DNA from: Kitasatospora sp. GAS204B
Lineage (GTDB): Bacteria; Actinomycetota; Actinomycetes; Streptomycetales; Streptomycetaceae
Assembly: GCF_029892155.1 (NCBI RefSeq)
Contig: NZ_JARZAG010000034.1
Location: 1 to 64,000 of the forward strand
DNA length: 64,000 nucleotides
Reading direction: 5' to 3'
In this document: one piece after another, positions 8,299 through 15,898 of the stretch
Layout: every line of letters starts with the position of its first letter
Position numbering within the stretch: the first letter of the stretch is position 1
Translations under genes and position numbers: made by a program
Notes under the pieces: generated by a model
Seen by the model: only the letters and a program-made list of their open reading frames with translations
The model's database searches: none
What the model was told of the DNA's origin: nothing

Positions 8299-8727
8299 TG
8301 TACGGCAGCTGCTGTGGACCCGTTCCACGTGGGGGTGGCCTGCTGTGGCGCATTCGCATGCGCCCATCCACCCTTGCCACCCTTGGCACAGGTCGTGCAG
8401 CGGCTGCGGTTCTTGTGCACCAACGCAGTTCGTTGATCCATGCAACGTTTTCAAGCTTCGCAACCCTTCACCCAAAGCCTGGTTCGTGGGTTCCCCGACT
8501 CCGTCGCACCCACGGACCGCGCCCGGGACACCGACGCGTGGGGGCGTTCGGATCCCGGGCACCGGTGGCCTGGGCCCTCGCGGCCCCGTCACCTGCCTCC
8601 CGGCGGCGCCGGTCTTCGCGGACCGGCATCGGGGACAGCCGGAGGAGCCCGGTTTCGCGAACCGGGCCGTACAGCAGGCGCCGTGCACGACCGCGTGGGG
8701 GCGGTCGGCACGGCGCCTGGCTGCTTT
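8299..8727 (+). ncRNA. Candidate non-coding transcript between a promoter and a terminator
   Basis: The region from 8159 to 8821 contains no convincing gene. On the plus strand it holds a good promoter (8263-8292) and, 380 bases later, a long GC hairpin followed by TTTT (8673-8727). A second small perfect hairpin, CCCGGTT-TCGCG-AACCGGG, lies at 8648-8666. Open frames across the region read through the terminator stem and are low-complexity, so I do not call them genes. The transcript could be a small RNA or the remnant 5' region of a lost gene. No RNA family is recognised. Confidence 0.35.
8673..8727 (+). terminator. Strong intrinsic-type terminator
   Basis: The strand pairs AGCAGGCGCCGTGC with GCACGGCGCCTGGCT around an inner GACCGC/GCGGTC stem and is followed by TTTT (8724-8727). 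It is one of few hairpins in the window with a U-run. Confidence 0.6.
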
Positions 8728-8775
8728 TCGAGCGCGACCCGGCAGACGAACCGGCGTACGAACCGGCAGACGAAA

Positions 8776-8804
8776 GGGCCGCCGGTCTCGGGAACCGGCG
8801 GCCC
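8776..8804 (-). terminator. Terminator hairpin after the DUF397 gene
   Basis: GGGCCGCCGGT (8776-8786) and ACCGGCGGCCC (8794-8804) form a perfect 11-bp stem with a 7-base loop, 18 bp beyond the stop of the minus-strand DUF397 gene; on that strand it is followed by TTTCGTC. Confidence 0.65.
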
Positions 8805-8821
8805 TGGGAGTCGAGCTGAAC

Positions 8822-9091
8822 TCAGGTCAGGTCGAACTCGCCGTCCTGGGCGCCGAGCACGAAGGCCCGCCACTCCTCCGGGGTGAACACCAGCACCGGC
8901 CCGTCCGGGAAGCGGCCGTCGCGCATCGCGATGTAGCCGTCCACGAAGGCGATCTGGACGTCACCGGGCGAGCCGTCCTCCTGCTTGGCGGAGAGCCACT
9001 CGGCCCCGGTCGTGTCCAACTTGGGCTTGCGCGCCGGCGGGACGGCCGGGCCGCCCTGGGCGGTCTCGTCTGCGCTGGTCTCGGTTGTCAC
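8822..9091 (-). CDS. DUF397-family small protein
   Basis: An 89-residue protein whose C-terminal half carries the DUF397 pattern: AEWLSAKQEDGSPGDVQIAF, then VDGYIAMRD, and PVLVFTPEEWRAFVLGAQDG. These actinomycete proteins usually sit directly beside an XRE-type helix-turn-helix (DUF5753) regulator gene and often a small ATPase, and act with them in developmental control. Here no such partner is adjacent: the neighbours are a gene-free region and an unrelated EIIA-like gene. It is therefore an orphan copy. ATG at 9091 with a GGGAGGAGC ribosome site upstream. Confidence 0.8.
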   Translation of the reverse strand: MTTETSADETAQGGPAVPPARKPKLDTTGAEWLSAKQEDGSPGDVQIAFVDGYIAMRDGRFPDGPVLVFTPEEWRAFVLGAQDGEFDLT

Positions 9092-9235
9092 TGGTCCTGC
9101 TCCTCCCGAACGTCCTTCAGGGTGGTCAGCGTATCCGTCCGCACCGCCGCCCGGGCCACGCTCTTCGGGACTCCTCCGGTCGAGCGGAGTCCACGCGGAC
9201 CGGGCGCCGCGGGCGGCGGCGGCGTGCTAGGACGC

Positions 9236-9272
9236 GTCTCGCTGGTTCGCGCCTGGCGGGAGTCAGCGAGAC
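9236..9272. promoter_or_regulatory. Inverted repeat between divergent DUF397 and DhaM-type genes
   Basis: GTCTCGCTG (9236-9244) is repeated as CAGCGAGAC (9264-9272) with 19 bases between. Located in the 298-bp divergent region; could be a hairpin or an operator. Nothing else is recognised there. Confidence 0.25.
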
Positions 9273-9389
9273 ACGCCCTGGGACGCATCGCCTTCCGGCG
9301 CGGCGGGCGGGAGCGGCGCGCCCGGTTTGCGAGAGTGGGCAGCGAGAGTCGGCACGGTCGCAGGCAGCAGAGCTGGGAGGGAGCAGCCG

Positions 9390-9905
9390 ATGGGACAGAT
9401 CAGCCCTCGGGGCACAGGCGGGGCGGATGTCATCCCGATCGGGGAGGCGCCCTCGGCCGCCCGGGTACCGAGCCAGTCGCCGATCCGGTCGGCCGCGCTG
9501 GGCCGGGTCGGCGTGGTACTGGTCTCGCACAGCCGGGACCTCGCGCAGGACACCGCCGACCTGGCCAAGGCCGTGTCGCCGACCGACGACCCGGCCGCGG
9601 TGGCGGCCACCGGCGGGCACCCCGGCGACGGCCTGGGCAGCAGTGCGCTGCTGATCGCGGCCGCGGCCCGCCGGGTGGACCAGGGGCACGGGGTGGCGGT
9701 GCTGGCCGATCTGCCGTCGGCCGTCCAAGTGGTGCTGGCGGTGCTGGCGGCCGCCGACGAGCACGGGCTGCCGTTCCCGGTGCGGTTCGCCGACGCGCCG
9801 TTCGTGGAGGGCGCGGTGGTCGCCGTGCAGACCGCCTCGGCGGGCGGGGATCTGGCGGCGGTGGTCGAGGCGGCGGAGGAGACCTACCGGCAGCGCAAGC
9901 TCTGA
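9390..9905 (+). CDS. DhaM-type PTS EIIA (mannose-family) phosphotransfer protein
   Basis: A 171-residue protein matching the mannose-type EIIA domain of DhaM: VGVVLVSHSRDLAQDTADLAKAV contains the likely phospho-accepting His in SHS, followed by the GxGxSxxLIxAA-like GDGLGSSALLIAAAARRVD and GHGVAVLADLPSAVQVVLAVL. DhaM passes phosphate from HPr to the dihydroxyacetone kinase subunit DhaL. The first 35 residues are a non-conserved extension. ATG at 9390 is preceded by GGGAGGGAG. DhaK and DhaL genes, normally adjacent, are not in this neighbourhood, so its partner is elsewhere or its role is changed. Confidence 0.75.
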   Translation: MGQISPRGTGGADVIPIGEAPSAARVPSQSPIRSAALGRVGVVLVSHSRDLAQDTADLAKAVSPTDDPAAVAATGGHPGDGLGSSALLIAAAARRVDQGHGVAVLADLPSAVQVVLAVLAAADEHGLPFPVRFADAPFVEGAVVAVQTASAGGDLAAVVEAAEETYRQRKL

Positions 9906-10062
9906 GTGCGATCGATCGGGCCGCCGGGTGGTCGGGGCGCCACCGCTGGCGAACGATCAGATGAACAGCCCGTTGAGGGACTACACGGAACGTGTCCGGT
10001 CGGCTACGATCAGCCGCGTCCGACCGCCCGACCTGTCCCCGAACGCCCGGAGGAACCTCGTC

Positions 10063-10416
10063 ATGTGCGTGGTCATCACCGGCGGAGCCGGGTTCATCGG
10101 GGCCGACCAGGTCGGGCTCGCGGTGCCCCTGTTCAAGGGCTCGATCCTGGATCCGGCCCTGCTCGAGGCGGGCATCGGCGGCGCCGACGAGCTTGCGTCG
10201 CGCTCGCCGGCCGATCCGCTGCCCCGCCACCGGGGCGAGGTCCTCGGGCGGCCGCTGGAGGTGACGTACATCGAGCCCAGAGCCGGCGACGTGCGTGACT
10301 CGGTGGCGGGCATCGGGCGGCGGCGCGAGCTGTTCCCCGACCTGGCACCGGCGCCGGTGCCGGTGCGCGTGGGGCCGGCCCGCACGGCGCGCTGGTTCCG
10401 CGACCGGCAGCCGTAG
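10063..10416 (+). pseudogene. Internally deleted NAD-dependent epimerase/dehydratase
   Basis: The reading frame begins MCVVITGGAGFIGA, the Rossmann start of a nucleotide-sugar epimerase, and ends with GRPLEVTYIEPRAGDVRDS followed by a FPDLAP segment, the end of the same family. Between them only about 50 residues remain (SILDPALLEAGIGGADELAS and SPADPLPRH are recognisable), while a complete enzyme has over 300 residues. The catalytic Ser/Tyr-x3-Lys region is missing. The frame remains open, so it arose by in-frame deletions; a 118-residue product could still be made but cannot be an active epimerase. Confidence 0.75.
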
Positions 10417-10551
10417 CCGCACCGCGCCGCCCGCACCGACTTCTGCCTCGGTGTCGGTCCTGTCGCGTACAACCATCCGCAGGACCTGGGAGTCCGTAGT
10501 ACATCGAGCGATCTCTCGCCGGGTGCGCCCGGCCATGCCTTGGGGGCACCC

Positions 10552-11580
10552 GTGCCGCGACCGGACACCAGGACACCGGACTTCAGGACACCGGACTTCA
10601 CGACGCAGGACTTCACGACGCAGGAGTACAGGACGCAGGAGTACAGGACGCCGAGCGAGGTGCCCGCGCCGGCCGCCGCCGACCGGCTGGTCCACTGGCT
10701 GCGCCACTCGCCGGCACAGCCGCTCTTCCGCGCGCACGCGGCCCGCCGGCTGGTGGTGCTGGCCTACCGCCGGGTGACCGATCGCCGGGCCTTCGGCGCC
10801 CAGTTGGACCGGCTGTGCCGGGTCGCGGTGCCGATCTCGCTGCCCGCCCTGGAGCAGGCGGTGCGCGAGGGCCGGCCGCTGCCGCCGCGCAGCGTGCTGA
10901 TCACCTTCGACGACGCCGATCGCGGCGTGCTGGACCACGCGCTGCCGGCGCTGGCGGCACGCGGGCTGCCCGCGGTCGCCTTCGTGGTCACCGAGCTGAT
11001 CGGCACCGACCGTCCGTCCTGGCGCCAGGAGGCCGCGTTCCTGCTCGCCAACGGCGGCCACGCCCGGTCCGTCACCGGCGACGGCCTCGCCGGGCGGCTG
11101 GCCCGGCTCGCCGCGCTGCCCGACCCGGACCGGCGCCGCAGCCTGCACGAACTGCGGGTCAGCTCGCCCGCCCGGCCGCCGCGACGGGAACGCCTGACGC
11201 CGGAACAGCTGCGCCGCCTGACCGCCGGTCAGGTGGTGATCGGCAACCAGACCCTGGGCGACGCCGACCTGCGGCGCTGCGACGACGCCACCGTGCAGGT
11301 CGAGATCCGCACCGCCCACCAGGCCCTGACCGACTGGCTCGGCGGCGCCCCCAGCGCCTTCGCCTACCCCAGCGGCAACCACGACCCGCGCGCCGCCCGG
11401 CTGCTGACCGAACTCGGCTACCCCACCGCTTTCGTGAGCGACCACCGCCTCAGCCCGCGGCTGCCCCGCGAGGCGCTGCGGGTCAGCCGGCTGCCGGTCG
11501 ACGCGAGCTGCGACAAGGCCGAGTTCGAGGCGGTGCTGTCGGGACTGCACCCGGCCGTACGGCGCTGGCGGGGCGTCTGA
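10552..11580 (+). CDS. NodB-fold (polysaccharide deacetylase-like) protein, zinc site degenerate
   Basis: A 342-residue protein with the NodB homology fold: LITFDDADRGV (Asp 120/121), AFVVTELIGTDRPSW, and late FAYPSGNHDPRAARLLTELGY. In active deacetylases two zinc histidines lie in a GSHTxxH-like motif; at the equivalent place (about residues 231-240) this protein reads GNQTLGDADL, so both histidines are replaced (Gln 233 and Asp 237). The catalytic Asp is kept. It is probably inactive or altered. Residues about 7-31 are a five-fold pentapeptide repeat encoded by 15-bp repeats. The GTG at 10552 has a G-rich ribosome site; TTG 10540 is an alternative. Confidence 0.7.
   Translation: MPRPDTRTPDFRTPDFTTQDFTTQEYRTQEYRTPSEVPAPAAADRLVHWLRHSPAQPLFRAHAARRLVVLAYRRVTDRRAFGAQLDRLCRVAVPISLPALEQAVREGRPLPPRSVLITFDDADRGVLDHALPALAARGLPAVAFVVTELIGTDRPSWRQEAAFLLANGGHARSVTGDGLAGRLARLAALPDPDRRRSLHELRVSSPARPPRRERLTPEQLRRLTAGQVVIGNQTLGDADLRRCDDATVQVEIRTAHQALTDWLGGAPSAFAYPSGNHDPRAARLLTELGYPTAFVSDHRLSPRLPREALRVSRLPVDASCDKAEFEAVLSGLHPAVRRWRGV
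10570..10644 (+). repeat. 15-bp tandem repeat encoding a pentapeptide
   Basis: Five 15-bp units run from 10570 to 10644: AGGACACCGGACTTC twice, ACGACGCAGGACTTC, ACGACGCAGGAGTAC and AGGACGCAGGAGTAC. They are in frame in the NodB-fold gene and encode RTPDF, RTPDF, TTQDF, TTQEY, RTQEY. Confidence 0.85.
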
Positions 11581-11631
11581 CGCTTCGCCGGCGCTGCTCG
11601 CGCGCGGTCGCACGCCGATCGCGCGCCGCTC

Positions 11632-12168
11632 TCACTCCGGTGACTGCTCGGCCGGGAACATGATCGGGCTGAGCAGGTGCCGGGTGCGCTCGGGTGCGGG
11701 CTCGTTCCCGATCCGGGAGACGATCGCGGCGCGCAACTCGCCGATCAGCTCGGCCAGCTCGGCCGGGCTGAGCCAGAGCGCGTGCTGGCGGTAGCCGACC
11801 AGGTCGGCGGCCGGGTCGGCGGAGTCCCGGTCCAGGTAGGCGTTGAACTCGGCCAGCAGCGTGGCCATCGCCACCGCGAAGATCCGCCGGTGGTCGTCGC
11901 GGGAGGCCGCCGCGGCCGCGCCGGCCCCGATCACCGCCCGCTCCCGGCGCAGCCGGTACTCGCGTTCGACCGCGCCGCGCACCCGGTGCTCCTCGGCCAC
12001 CTCCAGCAGGCCGCCCTCGGCGAGCAGTCCGACGTGCCGGTACACGGTGGCCTTCGAGACATCGGGCAGCAGGGCGCACAGCTGAGAGGTGGTCAGCGTC
12101 CGCCCGCCCGACAGGGCGTGCACGAGGCGCAGCCGCACGGGATGCAGGAGCAGGTCCACGGTGTCCAT
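11632..12168 (-). CDS. ArsR-like winged-helix transcriptional regulator
   Basis: A 178-residue regulator. The N-terminal winged helix is clear: VDLLLHPVRLRLVHALSGG, LTTSQLCALLPDVSKATVYRHV (recognition helix) and LLAEGGLLEVAEE. The C-terminal 100 residues are helical and would bind a ligand or dimerise. It is divergent from an alpha/beta-hydrolase gene across a 64-bp gap that contains a perfect 14-bp palindrome (12197-12210), so autoregulation and control of the hydrolase are likely. ATG 12168 is preferred to GTG 12174 because the GAAGGTGAG ribosome site is better spaced. Confidence 0.75.
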   Translation of the reverse strand: MDTVDLLLHPVRLRLVHALSGGRTLTTSQLCALLPDVSKATVYRHVGLLAEGGLLEVAEEHRVRGAVEREYRLRRERAVIGAGAAAAASRDDHRRIFAVAMATLLAEFNAYLDRDSADPAADLVGYRQHALWLSPAELAELIGELRAAIVSRIGNEPAPERTRHLLSPIMFPAEQSPE

Positions 12169-12196
12169 GGACACACGGTCTCACCTTCGATACCTT

Positions 12197-12210
12197 TCTC
12201 AAAGTTGAGA
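12197..12210. promoter_or_regulatory. Palindromic operator candidate
   Basis: TCTCAAAGTTGAGA is a perfect inverted repeat (6-bp arms, 2-bp centre), the only dyad in the 64-bp gap between the divergent regulator and hydrolase genes. It is relatively AT-rich for its surroundings. Confidence 0.55.
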
Positions 12211-12232
12211 CCGTTCATCACGGGGAGGACCC

Positions 12233-13135
12233 ATGTCAGAGGCACCACTGGACTCGCCACTGGAGACACCGCCGTTGGGACGCCGGTACGAGGTCGGGGG
12301 CCAGCGGCTGCTGCTGCACCGCTCCGGCAGCGGCGGCCCGACCGTGGTCGTCCTCCCGGGCGCCAACCTGGTCGGCCTGGACTACCTGAACCTGCACCAC
12401 CGCACCGCCGAGCTCACCACCAGCGTGCTCTACGACCGCGCGGGGACCGGCTGGAGCGACTGGATCGAACTGCCCCGCACCGCCGCCGAGGTCGCCGACG
12501 AACTGCGCGAGCTGCTGCACGTGGCCGGCCTGCCCGGCCCCTACCTGCTGGTCGGCCACTCGCTGGGCGGCGCCCATGCGCGCCGCTTCGCACAGCGCTT
12601 CCCCCTCGAGGTGGCCGGCCTGCTCCTGCTGGACCCGTTCCACGAGGACCTCACCACCGGCGCGCCGCAGGAGGTGCTGGACCGGCTGGCCGAGCTGAAG
12701 GACCTGGAGCTGCCCGAGGCGACCGAGGAGCAGGTCCAGCGCTCCCGCGAGGTGCTGCGCGAGCACTTCGCGAGCTGGCCGGAGGCGGTGCGCGAGCCGC
12801 TGATCGAGCATCACCTCAGCGCCTGGCGGACCGGGTTGCTGGAGAGCAGGAACCTCTACGACGTGGTCGCCGACGAGCTCCGGGACGGGCCGGCGCTGCC
12901 CGATGTCCCGATGATCGTGATCAGCGCGCTGGGCCCGGACGCCAACCAGTCGCAGATGTGGTCCGAGGAGGTCGTTCGCCTGACGAACGAGCGCAAGCAG
13001 CGGCTGCACGCCGAGCTGGCCGCGTCGGTGTCGCACGGCGAGCACCGGGTGGTCACGGATGCCGGGCACGGCTGGCTGCACGAGGAGCGCCAGGATGCCG
13101 TGCTGCGGGCGATCGAGGACCTGCTCAGCCGCTGA
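12233..13135 (+). CDS. Alpha/beta-hydrolase fold protein
   Basis: A 300-residue serine hydrolase. The oxyanion region VVVLPGAN, the strand LYDRAGTGWSD and the nucleophile elbow GHSLGG (Ser 110) are present; the catalytic His is in DAGHGWLHEE near residue 280 and the acid probably in the DVPMIVIS-following region. No signal peptide, so cytoplasmic. The ATG at 12233 follows GGGGAGGAC. It is divergent from and probably regulated by the ArsR-like gene. Substrate unknown. Confidence 0.75.
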   Translation: MSEAPLDSPLETPPLGRRYEVGGQRLLLHRSGSGGPTVVVLPGANLVGLDYLNLHHRTAELTTSVLYDRAGTGWSDWIELPRTAAEVADELRELLHVAGLPGPYLLVGHSLGGAHARRFAQRFPLEVAGLLLLDPFHEDLTTGAPQEVLDRLAELKDLELPEATEEQVQRSREVLREHFASWPEAVREPLIEHHLSAWRTGLLESRNLYDVVADELRDGPALPDVPMIVISALGPDANQSQMWSEEVVRLTNERKQRLHAELAASVSHGEHRVVTDAGHGWLHEERQDAVLRAIEDLLSR

Positions 13136-13170
13136 TGCCGCGCACGGTCAGCCCCTGCTGCCGCACGCGC

Positions 13171-13968
13171 TCAACCGCTGATGCCGCGCACGCCGACCGC
13201 GGTCCCCGCCGTCAGCAGCGCCTGCGGGTAGCGGGTGGCGGCCGTGGGCAGCTGGCTGACCCGGCCGGTCTGCAGCACGGTCAGGGTGCCGCCGCCGGTG
13301 CGGGCCAGGGCCTCGGCGGGCACCCGGCGCAGCGCCTGGGCCACGACGGCGTCGGCCGAGCCGTGCAGCACGAGGTCCGGGTGCGCGACGGACGCGACGG
13401 CGGCCCGGATCGGCTCCGCGACCAGCTCGTAGTGCGTGCAACCGAGCACGATGTCAGTGGTCCCGGGCGGCGTGAGCGCGGCGGCCGCGGCGATCGCCGC
13501 CCGCTGGGCGTCCTCGTCGGCGTGCTCCACGGCGTCGGCCAGGCCCGGGCAGCTGACCTCGGTGATCTCCGCGTCGCCGCCGAACTCCGCGATCAGCCCG
13601 CGCTGGTAGGCGCTGCCGGTGGTCGCCGGGGTGGCCCAGATCGCGACCTTGCCGCCGGCCAGGGCGGCCGGCTTGATCGCCGGGACGGTGCCGATCACCG
13701 GCAACTCGGGCTCCAACTCGGCGCGCAACGTGGCCAGCGCGTGGACCGAGGCGGTGTTGCAGGCGACCACCAGCGCGTCCGGACCCAGCGCGGCGGCGGC
13801 CCGGGCGCAGGCCAGCGCGTGTTCGGTGAGGTCGGCGGGGGTGCGCGGGCCCCAGGGCATGCCGTCGGGGTCGCTGGAGAGCACCAGATCGGCGTCCGGA
13901 CGCAGGGTCCGCAGGGCGGCCGCCGCCGGGAGCAGGCCGATTCCGGAGTCAATCAGTGCGATCTTCAC
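13171..13968 (-). CDS. Glutamate racemase-like (Asp/Glu racemase superfamily) protein
   Basis: A 265-residue protein with both catalytic cysteine motifs of the Asp/Glu racemase superfamily: ACNTAS (Cys 70) and GCTHYE (Cys 177), and the N-terminal IALIDSGIGLL corresponding to the FDSGxGG motif of MurI. The second Gly pair is altered (GIGLL), so it may be a paralogue of the essential MurI that supplies D-glutamate for peptidoglycan. GTG start at 13968 lies 5 bp from the opposite ATG of the glycosyltransferase gene. It converges with the hydrolase gene; their 3' ends share a short direct repeat around CCGCTGATGCCGCGCACG. Confidence 0.7.
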   Translation of the reverse strand: MKIALIDSGIGLLPAAAALRTLRPDADLVLSSDPDGMPWGPRTPADLTEHALACARAAAALGPDALVVACNTASVHALATLRAELEPELPVIGTVPAIKPAALAGGKVAIWATPATTGSAYQRGLIAEFGGDAEITEVSCPGLADAVEHADEDAQRAAIAAAAALTPPGTTDIVLGCTHYELVAEPIRAAVASVAHPDLVLHGSADAVVAQALRRVPAEALARTGGGTLTVLQTGRVSQLPTAATRYPQALLTAGTAVGVRGISG

Positions 13969-13973
13969 GACAT

Positions 13974-15206
13974 ATGACCCTAGCCGATCCGGCCAGGCTG
14001 CCCGCCCAGGCGGTGCCGCTGCGGCAGACTGCCGGAGTGACCGTGCTGACCGGAGTGACCGGACTGTCGCTGCTCTGCTGGCTCTGGCTGACCTGCTGCC
14101 AGGGGCTCTTCTGGCGCACCGACGTGCGCCTGCCGCCGGACCGCACCGATCCGGATCGGCCGCCGGAGGTCGCGATCGTGGTGCCGGCCCGGGACGAGGC
14201 CGCCGTGCTGCCGCTGAGCCTGCCGGGGCTGCTGGGGCAGAAGTACCTCGGGCGGGCCCGGGTGATCCTGGTGGACGACCACAGCTCCGACGGCACGGCG
14301 CAGGTGGCGCGCGAGCTGGCCGCCGAGATCCCCGACGGCCTACCGCTGACCGTCACCACCCCGCCGCCGCTGCCGGCCGGCTGGACCGGCAAGCTCTGGG
14401 CGGTCCGCCACGGCGTCGAACTGGCCTGCGAGACGGGCGACGTGGAACTGCTGCTGCTCACCGACGCCGACATCGCGCACGGCCCGCAGACGCTGGCCGC
14501 GCTGGTGGCCGGCGCCCAGGCCCAGGGGCTCGACCTGGTCTCGCAGATGGCCCGGCTGCGCACCGAGACCGGCTGGGAGCGGCTGATCGTGCCGGCCTTC
14601 GTCTACTTCTTCGCCCAGCTCTACCCGTTCCGCCGGAGCAACCGCCCCGGCAGCCGGACGGCCGCCGCGGCCGGCGGCTGCTCGCTGGTGCGCCGGGCGG
14701 CGCTGGAACGCGCCGGCGGGGTGGCAGCGATCCGCGGTGCGGTGATCGACGACGTCTCGCTGGCCCGCGCCGTCAAGCGGGCCGGCGGGCGGACCTGGCT
14801 GGGCCTGGCCGAGCGGACCGAGACGCTGGCAGTGCGCAGCGTGCGCCCGTACCCCGGGCTGGCGCCGCTGTGGCGGATGGTCTCGCGCAGCGCGTACGCG
14901 CAGTTGCGGCACTCGCCGCCGCTGCTGCTCGGCACGGTGCTGGGACTGGCCCTGATCTACCTGGTGCCGCCGGTGGCGACCGTCGCGGGGCTGGCCACCG
15001 GTGCCTGGCCGCTGCTCGCCACCGGGGCCGCCGCCTGGGCGCTGATGACCGCCACCTACCTGCCGATGACCCGCTACTACGACCGGCCCGCCCCGGCCGC
15101 GCTGCTGCTTCCGTTCACCGCGCTGCTCTACCTGCTGATGACGGTGGACTCCGCGGTGCAGCACTACCGGGGGCGGGGCGCGGCCTGGAAGGGCCGGACC
15201 TACTGA
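13974..15206 (+). CDS. HpnB-family glycosyltransferase (GT2)
   Basis: A 410-residue membrane glycosyltransferase. After one N-terminal helix (LSLLCWLWLTCCQGLFW) comes a GT2 domain with VAIVVPARDEAAVLPLSL, VILVDDHSSDGTA, PAGWTGKLWAVRHG, LLLTDADIAHGP (DxD-type) and AAAGGCSLVRRAAL; three C-terminal helices follow. These match the hopene-associated HpnB proteins. HpnB is often near squalene-hopene genes, but none is seen in this window, so its substrate is uncertain. The ATG at 13974 leaves only 5 bp to the opposite gene; GTG 14037 is an equally plausible start. Confidence 0.7.
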   Translation: MTLADPARLPAQAVPLRQTAGVTVLTGVTGLSLLCWLWLTCCQGLFWRTDVRLPPDRTDPDRPPEVAIVVPARDEAAVLPLSLPGLLGQKYLGRARVILVDDHSSDGTAQVARELAAEIPDGLPLTVTTPPPLPAGWTGKLWAVRHGVELACETGDVELLLLTDADIAHGPQTLAALVAGAQAQGLDLVSQMARLRTETGWERLIVPAFVYFFAQLYPFRRSNRPGSRTAAAAGGCSLVRRAALERAGGVAAIRGAVIDDVSLARAVKRAGGRTWLGLAERTETLAVRSVRPYPGLAPLWRMVSRSAYAQLRHSPPLLLGTVLGLALIYLVPPVATVAGLATGAWPLLATGAAAWALMTATYLPMTRYYDRPAPAALLLPFTALLYLLMTVDSAVQHYRGRGAAWKGRTY

Positions 15207-15217
15207 CCGGACCGGGC

Positions 15218-15871
15218 CTAGTGCCCGGCCCGCACCCGCTCGAGCAGCTGGTCGAGCACCTGGGGCATCGCGTCGACCCCGCCCGCCCGGGTCGGCGAGG
15301 TGAGGTACTGCCCCTGCACCACGGCGCTCGGCAGCTCGGTGATCTCGTAGCGCGCCAGGTCGTTCGGCGCCTGCGCGACCTCCTGGCCGACCTGGTCCGA
15401 CTCGTAGGCGGTGGTGAAGCGGGTCCGGTCCACCTGCTGGCTCACCGCCCAGTCGGCGGCGGCCGCCTCGGTAGTCAGGTCCTGGTGCTCGTCGCGCACG
15501 GCGTGGAAGACGGCGCCCTGCAGCCGGTCCACCTCGCCGAGCCGCTCCAGCGTGTAGTAGAGCCGGGCGTGCGCCCGCTCCACCGTCTGGTCGGACTCGC
15601 CGGGCCACACGGCGGGCAGCCGGCGCAGCACCACATCGGCGGGCTGCCGGGCGGCCCACTGCTCCAGCGGCTGCTCCAGCAGCTGGGAGTGCACGCAGCC
15701 GTACCAGAAGACCTCGACCACCTCACGCTTGGCCTTGTCGCGCACCGGCTGCGGATGACGCAGGTTCACATACGCGGTGTCCGCGGATGCGGCATCGCTG
15801 ACGGGGACGGCGGCGCCGAACGTGCAGGCGACCGAGACCAGCAGAACAACGGCACGGGTGACGGGCTTCAT
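15218..15871 (-). CDS. DsbA-like secreted thioredoxin-fold protein lacking the second cysteine
   Basis: A 217-residue protein with an N-terminal signal peptide (KPVTRAVVLLVSVACTFGA, cut near ASA) and a DsbA-type fold: VEVFWYGCVHS, helical insert, and ELPSAVVQGQYL with the cis-Pro strand. In DsbA the active site is CPHC; here it is C59-V-H-S62, so the resolving cysteine is replaced by Ser. It may act as a monothiol isomerase or holdase, or be inactive. The gene converges with the HpnB-type gene, 11 bp apart, and lies behind the slipin gene on the same strand (28-bp gap). Confidence 0.7.
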   Translation of the reverse strand: MKPVTRAVVLLVSVACTFGAAVPVSDAASADTAYVNLRHPQPVRDKAKREVVEVFWYGCVHSQLLEQPLEQWAARQPADVVLRRLPAVWPGESDQTVERAHARLYYTLERLGEVDRLQGAVFHAVRDEHQDLTTEAAAADWAVSQQVDRTRFTTAYESDQVGQEVAQAPNDLARYEITELPSAVVQGQYLTSPTRAGGVDAMPQVLDQLLERVRAGH

Positions 15872-15898
15872 GCCCGCCACCGTGCCAGTTCCCCTGCG

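Noticed and set aside
8345-8821. Open frames over the gene-free region upstream of DUF397
   Set aside because: They read straight through the terminator stem and contain no conserved-looking motif; a non-coding transcript explains the signals better.
9430-11613. A 727-codon minus-strand frame
   Set aside because: Antisense to the DhaM, epimerase-relic and NodB-fold genes; no domain recognisable in the translation.
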